Positions 38,236-46,293 of a stretch of 64,000 nucleotides of DNA are shown here, one piece after another. A model generated the notes under the pieces. It did no database searches, was not told the DNA's origin, and saw only the letters and a program-made list of their open reading frames with translations. The position numbers and the translations under genes are program-made. Positions within the stretch are counted from its first letter, which is position 1. Every line of letters begins with the position of its first letter. This stretch comes from CAZKVJ01 sp964556225 (lineage in GTDB: Bacteria; Actinomycetota; Acidimicrobiia; Acidimicrobiales; Ilumatobacteraceae): the NCBI GenBank assembly GCA_964556225.1, contig CAZKVJ010000015.1:32693-96692 (forward strand). The letters run 5' to 3'.

Positions 38236-38835
38236 ATGCGAACGGCAGCTGCCCCCACCCGGACCCGGATCCTCGACGAGGCGCTCGACCGCTTCGGCGG
38301 GCGCGGGTTCGAAGCCGTGTCGCTGGACGAGATCGCCGGCGCCGTCGGGGTCCGCAAGCAGACGGTGCTGTACTGGTTCCCGTCGAAGGACGACCTGCTC
38401 GAGGCCGTGATCGAGCACACCGCGGCCGAGCTGGCGCTGGTGATCGAGGCGGCGATCCGGGCCGCGCCGGTGGAGCCCCTCGCTCGCATCGACGCCGTCG
38501 TGCGCGCCGTGTTCCGCCCGGCCATCCGTCGCCCGGCGCTGTTGGGGCTGCTGCGCGAGGTGAACCGGCTGCCGCCGGCGATGGCCGACCGGCTCATCGA
38601 GGGGATCCGGCCCCTGGTCGAGCGGGCGCTCGACTACCTGCGGTCGGAGATGGACGCCGGGCGGTTGCGCCGCGCCGATCCCCAGCTGGTGCTGGCGCTG
38701 GCATACGCCACCGTCACCGGCATCGCCACCGAGCCCGAGGCGTTGCGCACGGTCGGCTGGCCAGCGACCCCCGCCGGTCTGCGGGCCCTGCGAACCGAGC
38801 TCAGCGCCTTCCTGCGCGCCGCCCTCGCACCCTGA
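38236..38835 (+). CDS. TetR/AcrR-family transcriptional regulator
   Basis: 199-residue repressor-type regulator. The HTH lies in residues 10-55 (RILDEALDRFGGRGFEAVSLDEIAGAVGVRKQTVLYWFPSKDDLLEAV). The rest is an all-helical ligand domain, with VEPLARIDAVVRAVFRPAIRRPALLGLL. It is transcribed away from the acyl reductase/HAD operon, with a perfect 16-bp inverted repeat between the two starts, so it likely controls that operon and itself. An acyl-CoA or similar lipid ligand is plausible from context only. Confidence 0.9.
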   Translation: MRTAAAPTRTRILDEALDRFGGRGFEAVSLDEIAGAVGVRKQTVLYWFPSKDDLLEAVIEHTAAELALVIEAAIRAAPVEPLARIDAVVRAVFRPAIRRPALLGLLREVNRLPPAMADRLIEGIRPLVERALDYLRSEMDAGRLRRADPQLVLALAYATVTGIATEPEALRTVGWPATPAGLRALRTELSAFLRAALAP

Positions 38836-38849
38836 GACCTCGCGACGAG

Positions 38850-38866
38850 CGCGCCAGGGTGGCGCG
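38850..38866. repeat. CGCGCCA-GGG-TGGCGCG hairpin, copy 2
   Basis: Same 17-base hairpin as at 3783-3799, here in the 40-bp gap between the convergent TetR and ddl genes, directly after the TetR stop. The position suits a bidirectional transcription end. Confidence 0.6.
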
Positions 38867-38875
38867 TTGGTCGCG

Positions 38876-39967
38876 TCAGCGCTTCGTGTTGCGGCGGCGG
38901 CGGGAGTGGCGCTCGAGGGCCAGGTTCACCAGCTCGTCGATGAGCGCGGGGTACGCAAGCCCGCTCGCCTGCCACAGCTTGGGGTACATCGAGATCGGCG
39001 TGAACCCGGGCATGGTGTTGGCCTCGTTGCAGAGAAACCCGCGCCGGCCGTCCTCGAAGAAGAAGTCGATGCGGGCCAGACCGTCACAGCGCAGCGCCCG
39101 GAAGACGTCGATCGCCAGTGACCGCACCTCGTCGGCCCGCTCCGTGTCGAGCGGCGCCGGCACCAGCAGCTGGGCGCCGTCGTCGACGTACTTGTCCTCG
39201 TAGTCGTAGAAGTCGTGGCCGGGGACGATCTCCCCCGGGACCGACGCCTGCGGCTCGAGGTTGCCGAGCACCGCGACCTCGATCTCGCGCCCCACGACGG
39301 CCTCCTCGACCACGACCCACTCGTCGTACTCGAGCGCCAGGGCGATGGCCTCGCGGGCCGCCTCGACGGTGTGGGCCTTGGTCACGCCGACCGACGAGCC
39401 CATGTTGGCCGGCTTCACGAACAGCGGCAGGCCGAGCTGGTCGGCGAGCTGGCCCGGCAGGGCGGGGGTGAGCTCGTGCTCTCGCACCGCCCGCCAGCGC
39501 GCCTGGGGGATGCCGGCCGCAGCGAGGATCTGCTTGGCCATCGCCTTGTCCATGGCCACGGCGCTGCCGAGCACCCCCGAGCCCACGTAGGCCACGTTGG
39601 CCAGCTCGAGCATCCCCTGCACCGTGCCGTCCTCACCGAGCGGGCCGTGCAGGAGCGGCATGACCACGGTCACCTCGCCCGGCTCGCTGTTGGCGCTGGC
39701 GAGCACCGGACTGGCGCTGATCGGCGCGCCGAAGGGGTCGAGGCGGTCGGGAAGGGCGTGGGGTCCGGCAGCCAGGGCCGCCATCGCCGTCTCGGCCAGC
39801 GCCCACTGGCCATCGCGGTCGATGCCCACGGCCGTGATCCGGTACCGGGCCGGGTCGGCGGCGCGCAGCACGTGGGCGGCGGTGACACAGCTGACGTCGT
39901 GCTCGGCCGACTGCCCGCCGAAGAGCACCAGCAGGTGGATGCGGGACGAGCCGGCGGGCGTGGGCAC
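38876..39967 (-). CDS. ddl: D-alanine--D-alanine ligase
   Basis: ATP-grasp ligase making D-Ala-D-Ala for peptidoglycan, cytosolic, 363 residues. Signatures are VLFGGQSAEHDVSCVTA at the N-terminus, LHGPLGEDGTVQGMLELANVAYVGSGVLGSAVAMDK, the lysine-rich PLFVKPANMGSSVGVTK and the C-terminal ARIDFFFEDGRRGFLCNEANTMPGFTPISMYPKLW. The length fits DdlA/B-type enzymes. It is divergent from murF, whose product uses D-Ala-D-Ala, and the two starts are 62 bp apart, so they may share regulation. Confidence 0.95.
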   Translation of the reverse strand: MPTPAGSSRIHLLVLFGGQSAEHDVSCVTAAHVLRAADPARYRITAVGIDRDGQWALAETAMAALAAGPHALPDRLDPFGAPISASPVLASANSEPGEVTVVMPLLHGPLGEDGTVQGMLELANVAYVGSGVLGSAVAMDKAMAKQILAAAGIPQARWRAVREHELTPALPGQLADQLGLPLFVKPANMGSSVGVTKAHTVEAAREAIALALEYDEWVVVEEAVVGREIEVAVLGNLEPQASVPGEIVPGHDFYDYEDKYVDDGAQLLVPAPLDTERADEVRSLAIDVFRALRCDGLARIDFFFEDGRRGFLCNEANTMPGFTPISMYPKLWQASGLAYPALIDELVNLALERHSRRRRNTKR

Positions 39968-40029
39968 GGACCCGACGGTAGTCCCGGATGCCCCGCCCGA
40001 ACGGGCACCCGTCGGTATCGTGACCAGTC

Positions 40030-41352
40030 GTGCGATTCCTGGCGAGCGACGTCGCGGTGGCCACCGGCGGCCGGCTCGACGGGGCTGACGTCGCCCTCAG
40101 CGGGACGTCGTTCGACAGCCGCACGCTGGCGCCCGGGCAGCTGTTCGTGCCGCTGGTGGCCGACCGCGACGGGCACGAGTTCGTGGCCGCGGCGGTGGCT
40201 GCCGGCGCGCCGGCGTACCTCTGCGCCGACGACCGCCCGGCCGTCGGCGGTGCGACGGCGATCCGCGTCGCGGACACCGCCGGTGCGCTGTTGCGCCTCG
40301 GGGCGTGGGCGCGTGTCCGGCTCGACGAGCGCCTCGCCGGCCGGGTGGTCGGCATCACCGGCAGCGTCGGCAAGACCAGCGCCAAGGACCTGACGGCGGC
40401 GGCGCTCGCGACCACGTTCCGGGTTGCCGCCAGCGAGCGCTCGTTCAACAACGACCAAGGCTTGCCGGTCACCATCCTCAACGCGCCGGACGACACCGAG
40501 GCGTTGGTGCTGGAGATGGGGATGCGCGGCCACGGCGAGGTGGCCCGCCTGTGCGCCGTCGGGCGGCCACACGTGGGTGTGGTGACCACGGTGGCCGAGG
40601 CCCACGGCGAGCGGGTCGGGGGCATCGAGGGCGTGGCGAGGGCCAAGGCGGAGCTGGTCGAGTCGCTCGGGGCGGACGGCGTCGCCGTGCTGAACGCCGA
40701 CGACGCTCGCGTGGCCCGGATGGCGGCGGCCACCGACGCCAAGGTGCTCACGTTCGGCGAGGCCCGCCACGCCGACGTGCACGTCGCCCAGCTCGCCGTC
40801 GACGGCCTGGCCCGTCCCCGGTTCGTCGCCGAGACACCGTGGGGGACTGCCGACGTCGTGCTCGGCGTCAGCGGGCGCCACATGGCGCTGAACGCCGCCG
40901 CCGCCATCGCCGTGGCCGGTGTGCTCGGCGTCGATCTCGACGCGGCGGCGGGCGCGCTCACCGACGCCTCGATGTCGCCCATGCGGATGCAGCTCGAGCG
41001 GTTGGAGAGCGGCGCGCTGGTGCTGAACGACGCGTACAACGCCAATCCGACCAGCATGCGCGCCGCGCTCCACACGCTGGCCGAGCTGCCCGGACGCCGG
41101 CGGGTCGCCGTGCTCGGCGTGATGGCCGAGCTGGCCGAGCCGGAGGCCGACCACCTGGCGATCGCCCGCCTCGCTCACGACCTCGGGGTGGTCCTCGTGC
41201 CCTACGGCACCGACTGGTACGGCGTGCCCCCGGTGGCGGATCCCCTGGCGGCCCTCGGCCCGTTGACATCCGACGACGTCGTGCTGGTGAAGGGGTCCCG
41301 CGTGGCCGGCTTGGAGCGGATCGTGCGTGAGCTGGAGGCGCCCGCCGGCTGA
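40030..41352 (+). CDS. murF: UDP-MurNAc-tripeptide--D-alanyl-D-alanine ligase
   Basis: Adds D-Ala-D-Ala to UDP-MurNAc-tripeptide in cytosolic peptidoglycan synthesis, 440 residues. The ATP-binding loop VVGITGSVGKTSAKDLTAAAL (residues about 107-127) and the Mur-ligase motifs FNNDQGLPVTIL, VLEMGMRGHGEVARL and LNDAYNANPTSMRAAL are present. The start is GTG at 40030, and the N-terminal MRFLASDVAVATGG is the usual MurF opening. It is isolated from a dcw cluster and is paired divergently with ddl, whose product it consumes. A palindromic terminator spans its stop codon. Confidence 0.94.
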   Translation: MRFLASDVAVATGGRLDGADVALSGTSFDSRTLAPGQLFVPLVADRDGHEFVAAAVAAGAPAYLCADDRPAVGGATAIRVADTAGALLRLGAWARVRLDERLAGRVVGITGSVGKTSAKDLTAAALATTFRVAASERSFNNDQGLPVTILNAPDDTEALVLEMGMRGHGEVARLCAVGRPHVGVVTTVAEAHGERVGGIEGVARAKAELVESLGADGVAVLNADDARVARMAAATDAKVLTFGEARHADVHVAQLAVDGLARPRFVAETPWGTADVVLGVSGRHMALNAAAAIAVAGVLGVDLDAAAGALTDASMSPMRMQLERLESGALVLNDAYNANPTSMRAALHTLAELPGRRRVAVLGVMAELAEPEADHLAIARLAHDLGVVLVPYGTDWYGVPPVADPLAALGPLTSDDVVLVKGSRVAGLERIVRELEAPAG

Positions 41353-41370
41353 GCCGGTGGGCTCAGCCGG
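41345..41370. terminator. Bidirectional terminator-like hairpin between murF and MFS gene
   Basis: Perfect 11-bp stem CCGGCTGAGCC / GGCTCAGCCGG with loop GGTG. The stem contains both stop codons: TGA of murF at 41350-41352 and, on the other strand, TGA of the MFS gene at 41363-41365. No T-run follows, as is common in high-GC actinobacteria. Confidence 0.65.
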
Positions 41371-42658
41371 GCGCCGGGACCTCGCCGGGTGCCGGTCCGT
41401 CGACGCCGCTGCGGCGCTCGATGCGGGCGATGTTGCACCACCACGCCAGGAACGCCGCCCACCCGGCGCCCACCAGCAGCACCCATCGCGCCCCCACGGC
41501 GTCCATGACGGGTCCGAAGATCAGGTTGCCGATGGGCACCGTCCCGCCGAAGGCCATGAACCACAGCGACATCACGCGGCCCCGTACGGCGTCCTCGAGC
41601 CGGCTCTGCAGCACCGTCAGGAGCGACGTCGTGGAGCCGAAGTACGACAGCCCGAGGCAGAACCCGACCGGGAACGCGGGCCACGGGATGCGGATCACGG
41701 CGAACAGCGCCAAGAAGACGGCGAACACCGCGAAGAACACGCGGATCAGCGTGCGCTTGTCCCAGCCGACGAACACCGTGCCGATCGCCAGCCCCCCGAG
41801 CGCGGCGCCGAGCCCCCAGGTGGCGTAGAGCCACTTGTACGTCGCGCTCGACCCCTCGATGCCGAAGTTCAGGCGGGCGACGGCGGGGAACAGCCCGACG
41901 TAGGGGAGCGACAACAGCGAGAACGTCGTGAGCGTGACGAGGATCCGGCGCACGACCGGGCGCTGCGCGGCGATGCGCAGCCCCGACGTGAGCTGTCGCC
42001 AGCCCCGCTCGCGGTGGTGCTGCACGACCGGCGGCAGGTGGATCATCGCCAGGGCCCCGACCACGAACAGATAGGTCATGGCGTTCACCAGGAAGAACTG
42101 GCTGGTGGTCATGCCGAGCAGACCGAGGAACGCGGCGATGATCGGCCCGATGACCCGCGAGCCGTTGATCTGGAACGAGTTCAGCGAGATCGCTCCGGGC
42201 AGGTCCTGCGAACCGACCAGGCTCGGCAGCGCGGCCGAGTAGGCGGGGGCGTTCAAGGCGTTGCCCACCCCGACGCCGAGCTGGGCCAGGAACAGCGTCC
42301 AGATCGGCGCGTCGAACGCGGCGAGTGGCGCCAGGAGCGCCGAGAAGCCCATCTGGACGGCCTGCATCGTCATCAACCAGTGCCGGCGGTCGAAGCGGTC
42401 GGCGGCCACCCCGGCCGGGATCGACAGCAGGAGCAGCGGGCCGAGCTGGGCGAACACGAGCAGGCCGACGATCGACGCCTTCCCCGTGCGGCCGTACACG
42501 TACGCCGGCAGGACCACGTTCTGCATCCAGGTGCCGATGTTCGAGGCGAACGCGCCCATCCACAGCAGCCGGAAGCTGCGATACCCGAGCGCCGCGCGCA
42601 CGCTGCCCGGGCGTGCCGGTCGGCGGGTGATGGTGCTGGTTGCGGGGCGCTCGGTCAC
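41363..42658 (-). CDS. MFS transporter, EntS/MFS_3-type exporter
   Basis: 431-residue 12-helix major facilitator. The N-terminus (LGYRSFRLLWMGAFASNIGTWMQNVVLPAYVYGRTGKASIVGLLVFAQLGPLLLLSIPAGVAADRFDRR) is the typical opening of the MFS_3 (enterobactin-exporter-like) family, with the loop 2-3 signature GVAADRFDRR. It probably exports a small molecule; substrate unknown. The gene converges on murF through a hairpin that carries both stop codons. A 49-bp palindromic repeat lies in its 5' region at 42675-42723. Confidence 0.88.
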   Translation of the reverse strand: MTERPATSTITRRPARPGSVRAALGYRSFRLLWMGAFASNIGTWMQNVVLPAYVYGRTGKASIVGLLVFAQLGPLLLLSIPAGVAADRFDRRHWLMTMQAVQMGFSALLAPLAAFDAPIWTLFLAQLGVGVGNALNAPAYSAALPSLVGSQDLPGAISLNSFQINGSRVIGPIIAAFLGLLGMTTSQFFLVNAMTYLFVVGALAMIHLPPVVQHHRERGWRQLTSGLRIAAQRPVVRRILVTLTTFSLLSLPYVGLFPAVARLNFGIEGSSATYKWLYATWGLGAALGGLAIGTVFVGWDKRTLIRVFFAVFAVFLALFAVIRIPWPAFPVGFCLGLSYFGSTTSLLTVLQSRLEDAVRGRVMSLWFMAFGGTVPIGNLIFGPVMDAVGARWVLLVGAGWAAFLAWWCNIARIERRSGVDGPAPGEVPAPG

Positions 42659-42674
42659 GTCGGTCGTCTCGTCG

Positions 42675-42723
42675 GTTCTGGTCCCAGGAAGTAGCGCTGA
42701 GCGCGACTTCCTGGGACCAGAAC
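42675..42723 (-). repeat. 49-bp dispersed palindromic repeat, copy C
   Basis: Inverted relative to copies A and B. The outer arms GTTCTGGTCCCAGGAAGT (42675-42692) and its exact reverse complement (42706-42723) form a perfect 18-bp stem around a 13-base centre. It lies in the 75-bp gap between the LLM oxidoreductase stop and the MFS start on the minus strand. Confidence 0.85.
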
Positions 42724-42733
42724 GAAAGGGGGG

Positions 42734-43771
42734 TCAGGAGAGGAGGAGGTCGGCGTAGAGCGCCAGGACCTCCTTGGGGCCGCTCACGAGGTAGGTGGTG
42801 AGGCACGTCTCGCGCCAGCGAGCGAGGTCGTCGCGGATCTTGTCGATGGGCCCGACGAGGGCGACGTCTTCCACCATCGCCAGCGGGATGGCCGCCGCCG
42901 CCTCCTGCTTCTTGCCCGCCAGATAGAGGTCCTGCACCTTCGTGGCGACGTCCTCGTACCCCATGCGGGCGAACACCTCGAAGTGGAAGTTGGCGCCTCG
43001 GGCACCCATCCCGCCGGCGTAGAGAGCGAGGAACGGCCGCACCATGTCGGCGCAGCGCTCGGGGTCGTCGCCGGGGATGATCATCACCAAGGCGGCGACC
43101 TCGAAGCGGTCGGCCTTCCCGGCCTCTCCGGAGCGCTCGAAGCCCTCGGCGAGGCAGCTGCGGTAGAACGCGTCCTCTTTCGGCGAGAAGAACAGCGGCA
43201 GCCATCCGTCGCAGATCTCCGCGGCGAGCGCGACGTTCTTCGGGCCTTCCGCACCCAGGAAGATCGGGATCTCGGTGCGCAGTGGGTGGACGGTGGACTT
43301 GAGGGGCTTGCCGAGGCCGGTCCCTCCCTGCAGCGGCATGTCGTAGAACTCGCCGTGGAACTCGACCGGCTGGTCGCGTCGCACGATCCGGCGGACGAGT
43401 TCGACGTACTCGCGGGTGCGTGCCAGCGGGCGGGGATAGGGCTGGCCGTACCAACCTTCGACCACCTGCGGGCCGGAGGCGCCCAGGCCCAGGATGAAGC
43501 GGCCACCGGTGAGGTGGTCGAGCGTGATCGCGGCCATGGCCGTGGCCGCCGGGGTGCGGGCGCTCATCTGCACGATGCCCGTGCCGAGGCGCACCCGCTC
43601 GGTGTGCGACCCCCAGTAGGCGAGCGGGGTGAGCGCGTCGCTGCCGTACGCCTCGGCGGTCCAGACCGAGTCGTAGCCGAGCCGCTCGGCCTCACGGATC
43701 GCGTCGAGCGCGCCGGCCGGCGGGCCCGAGCTCCAGTAGCCAGAGCTGTAGCCGAGCTTGATCGTCGTCAT
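42734..43771 (-). CDS. LLM-class (F420-dependent) oxidoreductase
   Basis: 345-residue luciferase-like TIM-barrel protein. The first strands read KLGYSSGYWSSGPPAGALDAIREAERLGYDSVWTAEAYGSDALTPLAYWGSHTERVRLGTGIVQMSARTPAATAMAAITLDHLTGGRFILGLGASGPQVVEGWYG, typical of the F420-binding group. The cofactor could be F420 or FMN; F420 is favoured by family and lineage. The substrate is unknown. It is 21 bp downstream of the P450 gene on the same strand, so the two may act on the same compound. Confidence 0.87.
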   Translation of the reverse strand: MTTIKLGYSSGYWSSGPPAGALDAIREAERLGYDSVWTAEAYGSDALTPLAYWGSHTERVRLGTGIVQMSARTPAATAMAAITLDHLTGGRFILGLGASGPQVVEGWYGQPYPRPLARTREYVELVRRIVRRDQPVEFHGEFYDMPLQGGTGLGKPLKSTVHPLRTEIPIFLGAEGPKNVALAAEICDGWLPLFFSPKEDAFYRSCLAEGFERSGEAGKADRFEVAALVMIIPGDDPERCADMVRPFLALYAGGMGARGANFHFEVFARMGYEDVATKVQDLYLAGKKQEAAAAIPLAMVEDVALVGPIDKIRDDLARWRETCLTTYLVSGPKEVLALYADLLLS

Positions 43772-43792
43772 GGCGGCGACGATAGGCGCGCC

Positions 43793-45013
43793 TCAGTGGC
43801 CCGGGTCGAAGGCGATGGGCAGGTGCTCGGCGCCGAAGATGCCCACCGTCACCGGCTTGAGCCGCAGCTCGCCGTCGGCGCGCAGGTTGGGCATCCGCCG
43901 GGCGAGGATCGTGAGCGCCTCCTGCAGCTCGGCGCGCGCCAGCGACGCGCCGAGGCAGTAGTGGATTCCGCTGCCGAAGCCGAGGTGGGTCTGGGCGGCG
44001 GGCTCGCGCATGATGTCGAAGCGGTCCGGGTCGGCGAACACCGCCTCGTCACGGTTGGCGGCGGCCATGCTCGGCGACAGGAACGTGCCGGCCGGGAAGA
44101 GCACGCCGCGGTACTCGATGTCCTCGCTGGCGATGCGACCCGTGCCCCGCACCGCGCCGGCGTAGCGCATGGTCTCCTCGACGGCACGCGCCGCCAGCTC
44201 TGGCCGTTCACCGAGCAGCGCCCACTGGTCCGGGTACTCGGTGAAGAGCGCGACGGCCAGGCCGAGCTGGTTGCGGGTGGTGTCGGTGCCACCGATGATG
44301 ACCGCCTCGACCATCATGACCAGCTCTTCGGTGGACAGCCGGTCGCCGGACTCCTCCGCTGCGATGAGGTCGGTGATGAGGTCCTCGGCCGGCTTCGAGC
44401 GGCGCTCGGCGATCAGCTCGCGGGTGTAGGCGTCGAGCTCGTCCTGCGCCTGCATGATGACCGGGAGGTCGTCCTGCGGGTTGAAGTTGAAGATCCGCAG
44501 GACGTCGCTGGCCCACCGGCTGAACAGCTGCCAGTCCTCCTTCGGCGCGCCGAGCAGCTCGCAGATGATCGGGATCGGGTACGGGTCGCAGACGTCGGCG
44601 ACCAGCTCGCAGCGCCCGGTGGGGGCGAAGCGGTCGACCAGTCCGTTGACGACCTCGCGCATGAACGGGCGCAGCCGGTCGGCGGAGCGGGGGGTGAAGG
44701 CGGGTGCGACCAGCCGCCGCAGCCGAACGTGCTCGTCGCCCTCGGCCGACAGGATCGAGGTGCGGCGCCGGGCGAGGAACTGGGGGTCGCTGATCCCGGA
44801 CAGCTCGGCCAGCCGCCCGGCGGCGTTGTGCCAGCGCTTGTCGCGCAGCACCGCCACCACGTCGTCGTAGTGCGTGACGGCGTAGCCGAGCAGGTTGCGC
44901 ACGAGCCAGCTCTGCTCACCGGCGGCGCGAAGGGCGCGCAGCTGCTCGTCGCGGCTGGTGATGATGTTGGGATCGAGCGTCGGGAGGTCGAGCTCGTCGA
45001 CTGGGGTCGCCAT
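43793..45013 (-). CDS. Cytochrome P450
   Basis: Heme-thiolate monooxygenase, 406 residues, soluble bacterial type. The heme-binding loop FGSGIHYCLGASLAR has Cys353 as the axial ligand. The I-helix oxygen-activation motif is VIIGGTDTTRNQLG, and the K-helix ExxR is EETMR. The substrate is unknown; its closest features are those of actinobacterial CYP families that hydroxylate steroids, fatty acids or secondary metabolites. Redox partners are not in the window. The start ATG at 45013 gives the normal short N-terminus. It is probably co-transcribed with the LLM oxidoreductase. Confidence 0.92.
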   Translation of the reverse strand: MATPVDELDLPTLDPNIITSRDEQLRALRAAGEQSWLVRNLLGYAVTHYDDVVAVLRDKRWHNAAGRLAELSGISDPQFLARRRTSILSAEGDEHVRLRRLVAPAFTPRSADRLRPFMREVVNGLVDRFAPTGRCELVADVCDPYPIPIICELLGAPKEDWQLFSRWASDVLRIFNFNPQDDLPVIMQAQDELDAYTRELIAERRSKPAEDLITDLIAAEESGDRLSTEELVMMVEAVIIGGTDTTRNQLGLAVALFTEYPDQWALLGERPELAARAVEETMRYAGAVRGTGRIASEDIEYRGVLFPAGTFLSPSMAAANRDEAVFADPDRFDIMREPAAQTHLGFGSGIHYCLGASLARAELQEALTILARRMPNLRADGELRLKPVTVGIFGAEHLPIAFDPGH

Positions 45014-45057
45014 GCGCGGACTGTACCCCTTGCCCGCCACGTCGCCGGTGGTCGAGC

Positions 45058-46185
45058 TCAGCCGGCGAGCGCCGCCAGCGGCTCGACGAACGGCCGGCCG
45101 AGGAACTCGGCCACGGGTGCGTTCGTGATCTGCCCAGCGACCACGTTCACGCCGTGGGCGAGGGCAGGGTCGCGGCGTGCCGCATCCGCTGTACCGTGCA
45201 CGGCCAGCTCGAGCTGGTACGGCAACGTCGCGTTGGTGAGCGCGTAGGTGCTGGTGTGCGGGACGGCCCCTGGCATGTTGCCGACGGCGTAGTGCACCAC
45301 CCCGTGCAGCTCGTAGACGGGGTCCTTGTGGGTGGTCTCGCGGGTGGTCTCGATGCACCCGCCCTGATCGACCGCGACGTCGACGATGACGGCCCCCTCC
45401 TTCATGTGCTCGACGAGGGCCTCGCTCACCACGACGGGGGCGCGGCCACCGGCGACGAGCACAGCCCCGATGACGAGGTCGGCGTCGGCCACGTGGCGCT
45501 CGACGGCCCCACGGTTGGAGGCCAGCGTGACGATGCGGCCCTTCTGGATCTGGTCGACCCAGCGCAGGCGGTCGATGCTCTTGTCCATCAGCAGCACCTC
45601 GGCCTCCATCCCGGCCGCGATCCAGGCCGCGTTCCATCCGACGTTGCCGGCACCGAGCACGACGACCTTGGCCGGGCGCACCCCGGGCGCGCCGCCCAGC
45701 AGCACCCCCCGCCCGCCGTTGTGGCGCTCGAGGAAGTGGGCGCCCATCTGCGGCGCCAGCCGGCCCGCCACCTCGCTCATCGGGGCCAGCAGCGGCAGTG
45801 TCCCCGACTCCACCTGCACCGTCTCGTAGGCGATCGCCGTGCAGCCGGAGGTGACGAGCGCCTCGGCCACCTGCGGGTATGCCGCGAGGTGGAGGTAGGT
45901 GAACAGGGTGAGGTCGGGACGAAGGAAGCCGAACTCCTCCGGCTTGGGCTCTTTCACCTTCACCACCAGCTGCTGGGCCCAGGCGTCGGCCGCCGTGGGC
46001 ACGATGGTGGCCCCGGCGCCGAGGTAGTCGTCGTCGGAGATGGACGCGCCCGTCCCGGCGCCGGTCTCCACGTACACCTCGATGCCGTGGCGCTCCAGCT
46101 CTCGCACCCCGTCGGGGGTCATGGCCACCCGACCCTCGGCGGTCTTGATCTCGCGGGGCACGCCCACCGTCGTCAGCATCGTCAT
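45058..46185 (-). CDS. ald: Alanine dehydrogenase
   Basis: NAD-dependent L-alanine dehydrogenase, 375 residues, interconverting alanine and pyruvate plus ammonia. Signatures are VGVPREIKTAEGRVAMTPDGV at the N-terminus, the substrate lysine in VVKVKEPKPEEF, the Rossmann motif VVVLGAGNVGWNAAWIAAGMEAEV, and VDVAVDQGGCIETTRETTHKDP. The start may be the ATG at 46185 or 46179; neither has a strong Shine-Dalgarno. It is divergent from the aldehyde dehydrogenase of the polyamine locus, so ammonium or alanine may link to amine degradation here; this is inference. Confidence 0.93.
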   Translation of the reverse strand: MTMLTTVGVPREIKTAEGRVAMTPDGVRELERHGIEVYVETGAGTGASISDDDYLGAGATIVPTAADAWAQQLVVKVKEPKPEEFGFLRPDLTLFTYLHLAAYPQVAEALVTSGCTAIAYETVQVESGTLPLLAPMSEVAGRLAPQMGAHFLERHNGGRGVLLGGAPGVRPAKVVVLGAGNVGWNAAWIAAGMEAEVLLMDKSIDRLRWVDQIQKGRIVTLASNRGAVERHVADADLVIGAVLVAGGRAPVVVSEALVEHMKEGAVIVDVAVDQGGCIETTRETTHKDPVYELHGVVHYAVGNMPGAVPHTSTYALTNATLPYQLELAVHGTADAARRDPALAHGVNVVAGQITNAPVAEFLGRPFVEPLAALAG

Positions 46186-46293
46186 GCGCACATCATCCAT
46201 CGGATCGTCGCCGGGCGCGCAAGGGTCCTCCTGACGAGGAGGTCCGGGCCGTGCCAGGCTGGGCACACCCCAGCGAACGACAAAGGAGTCCCG

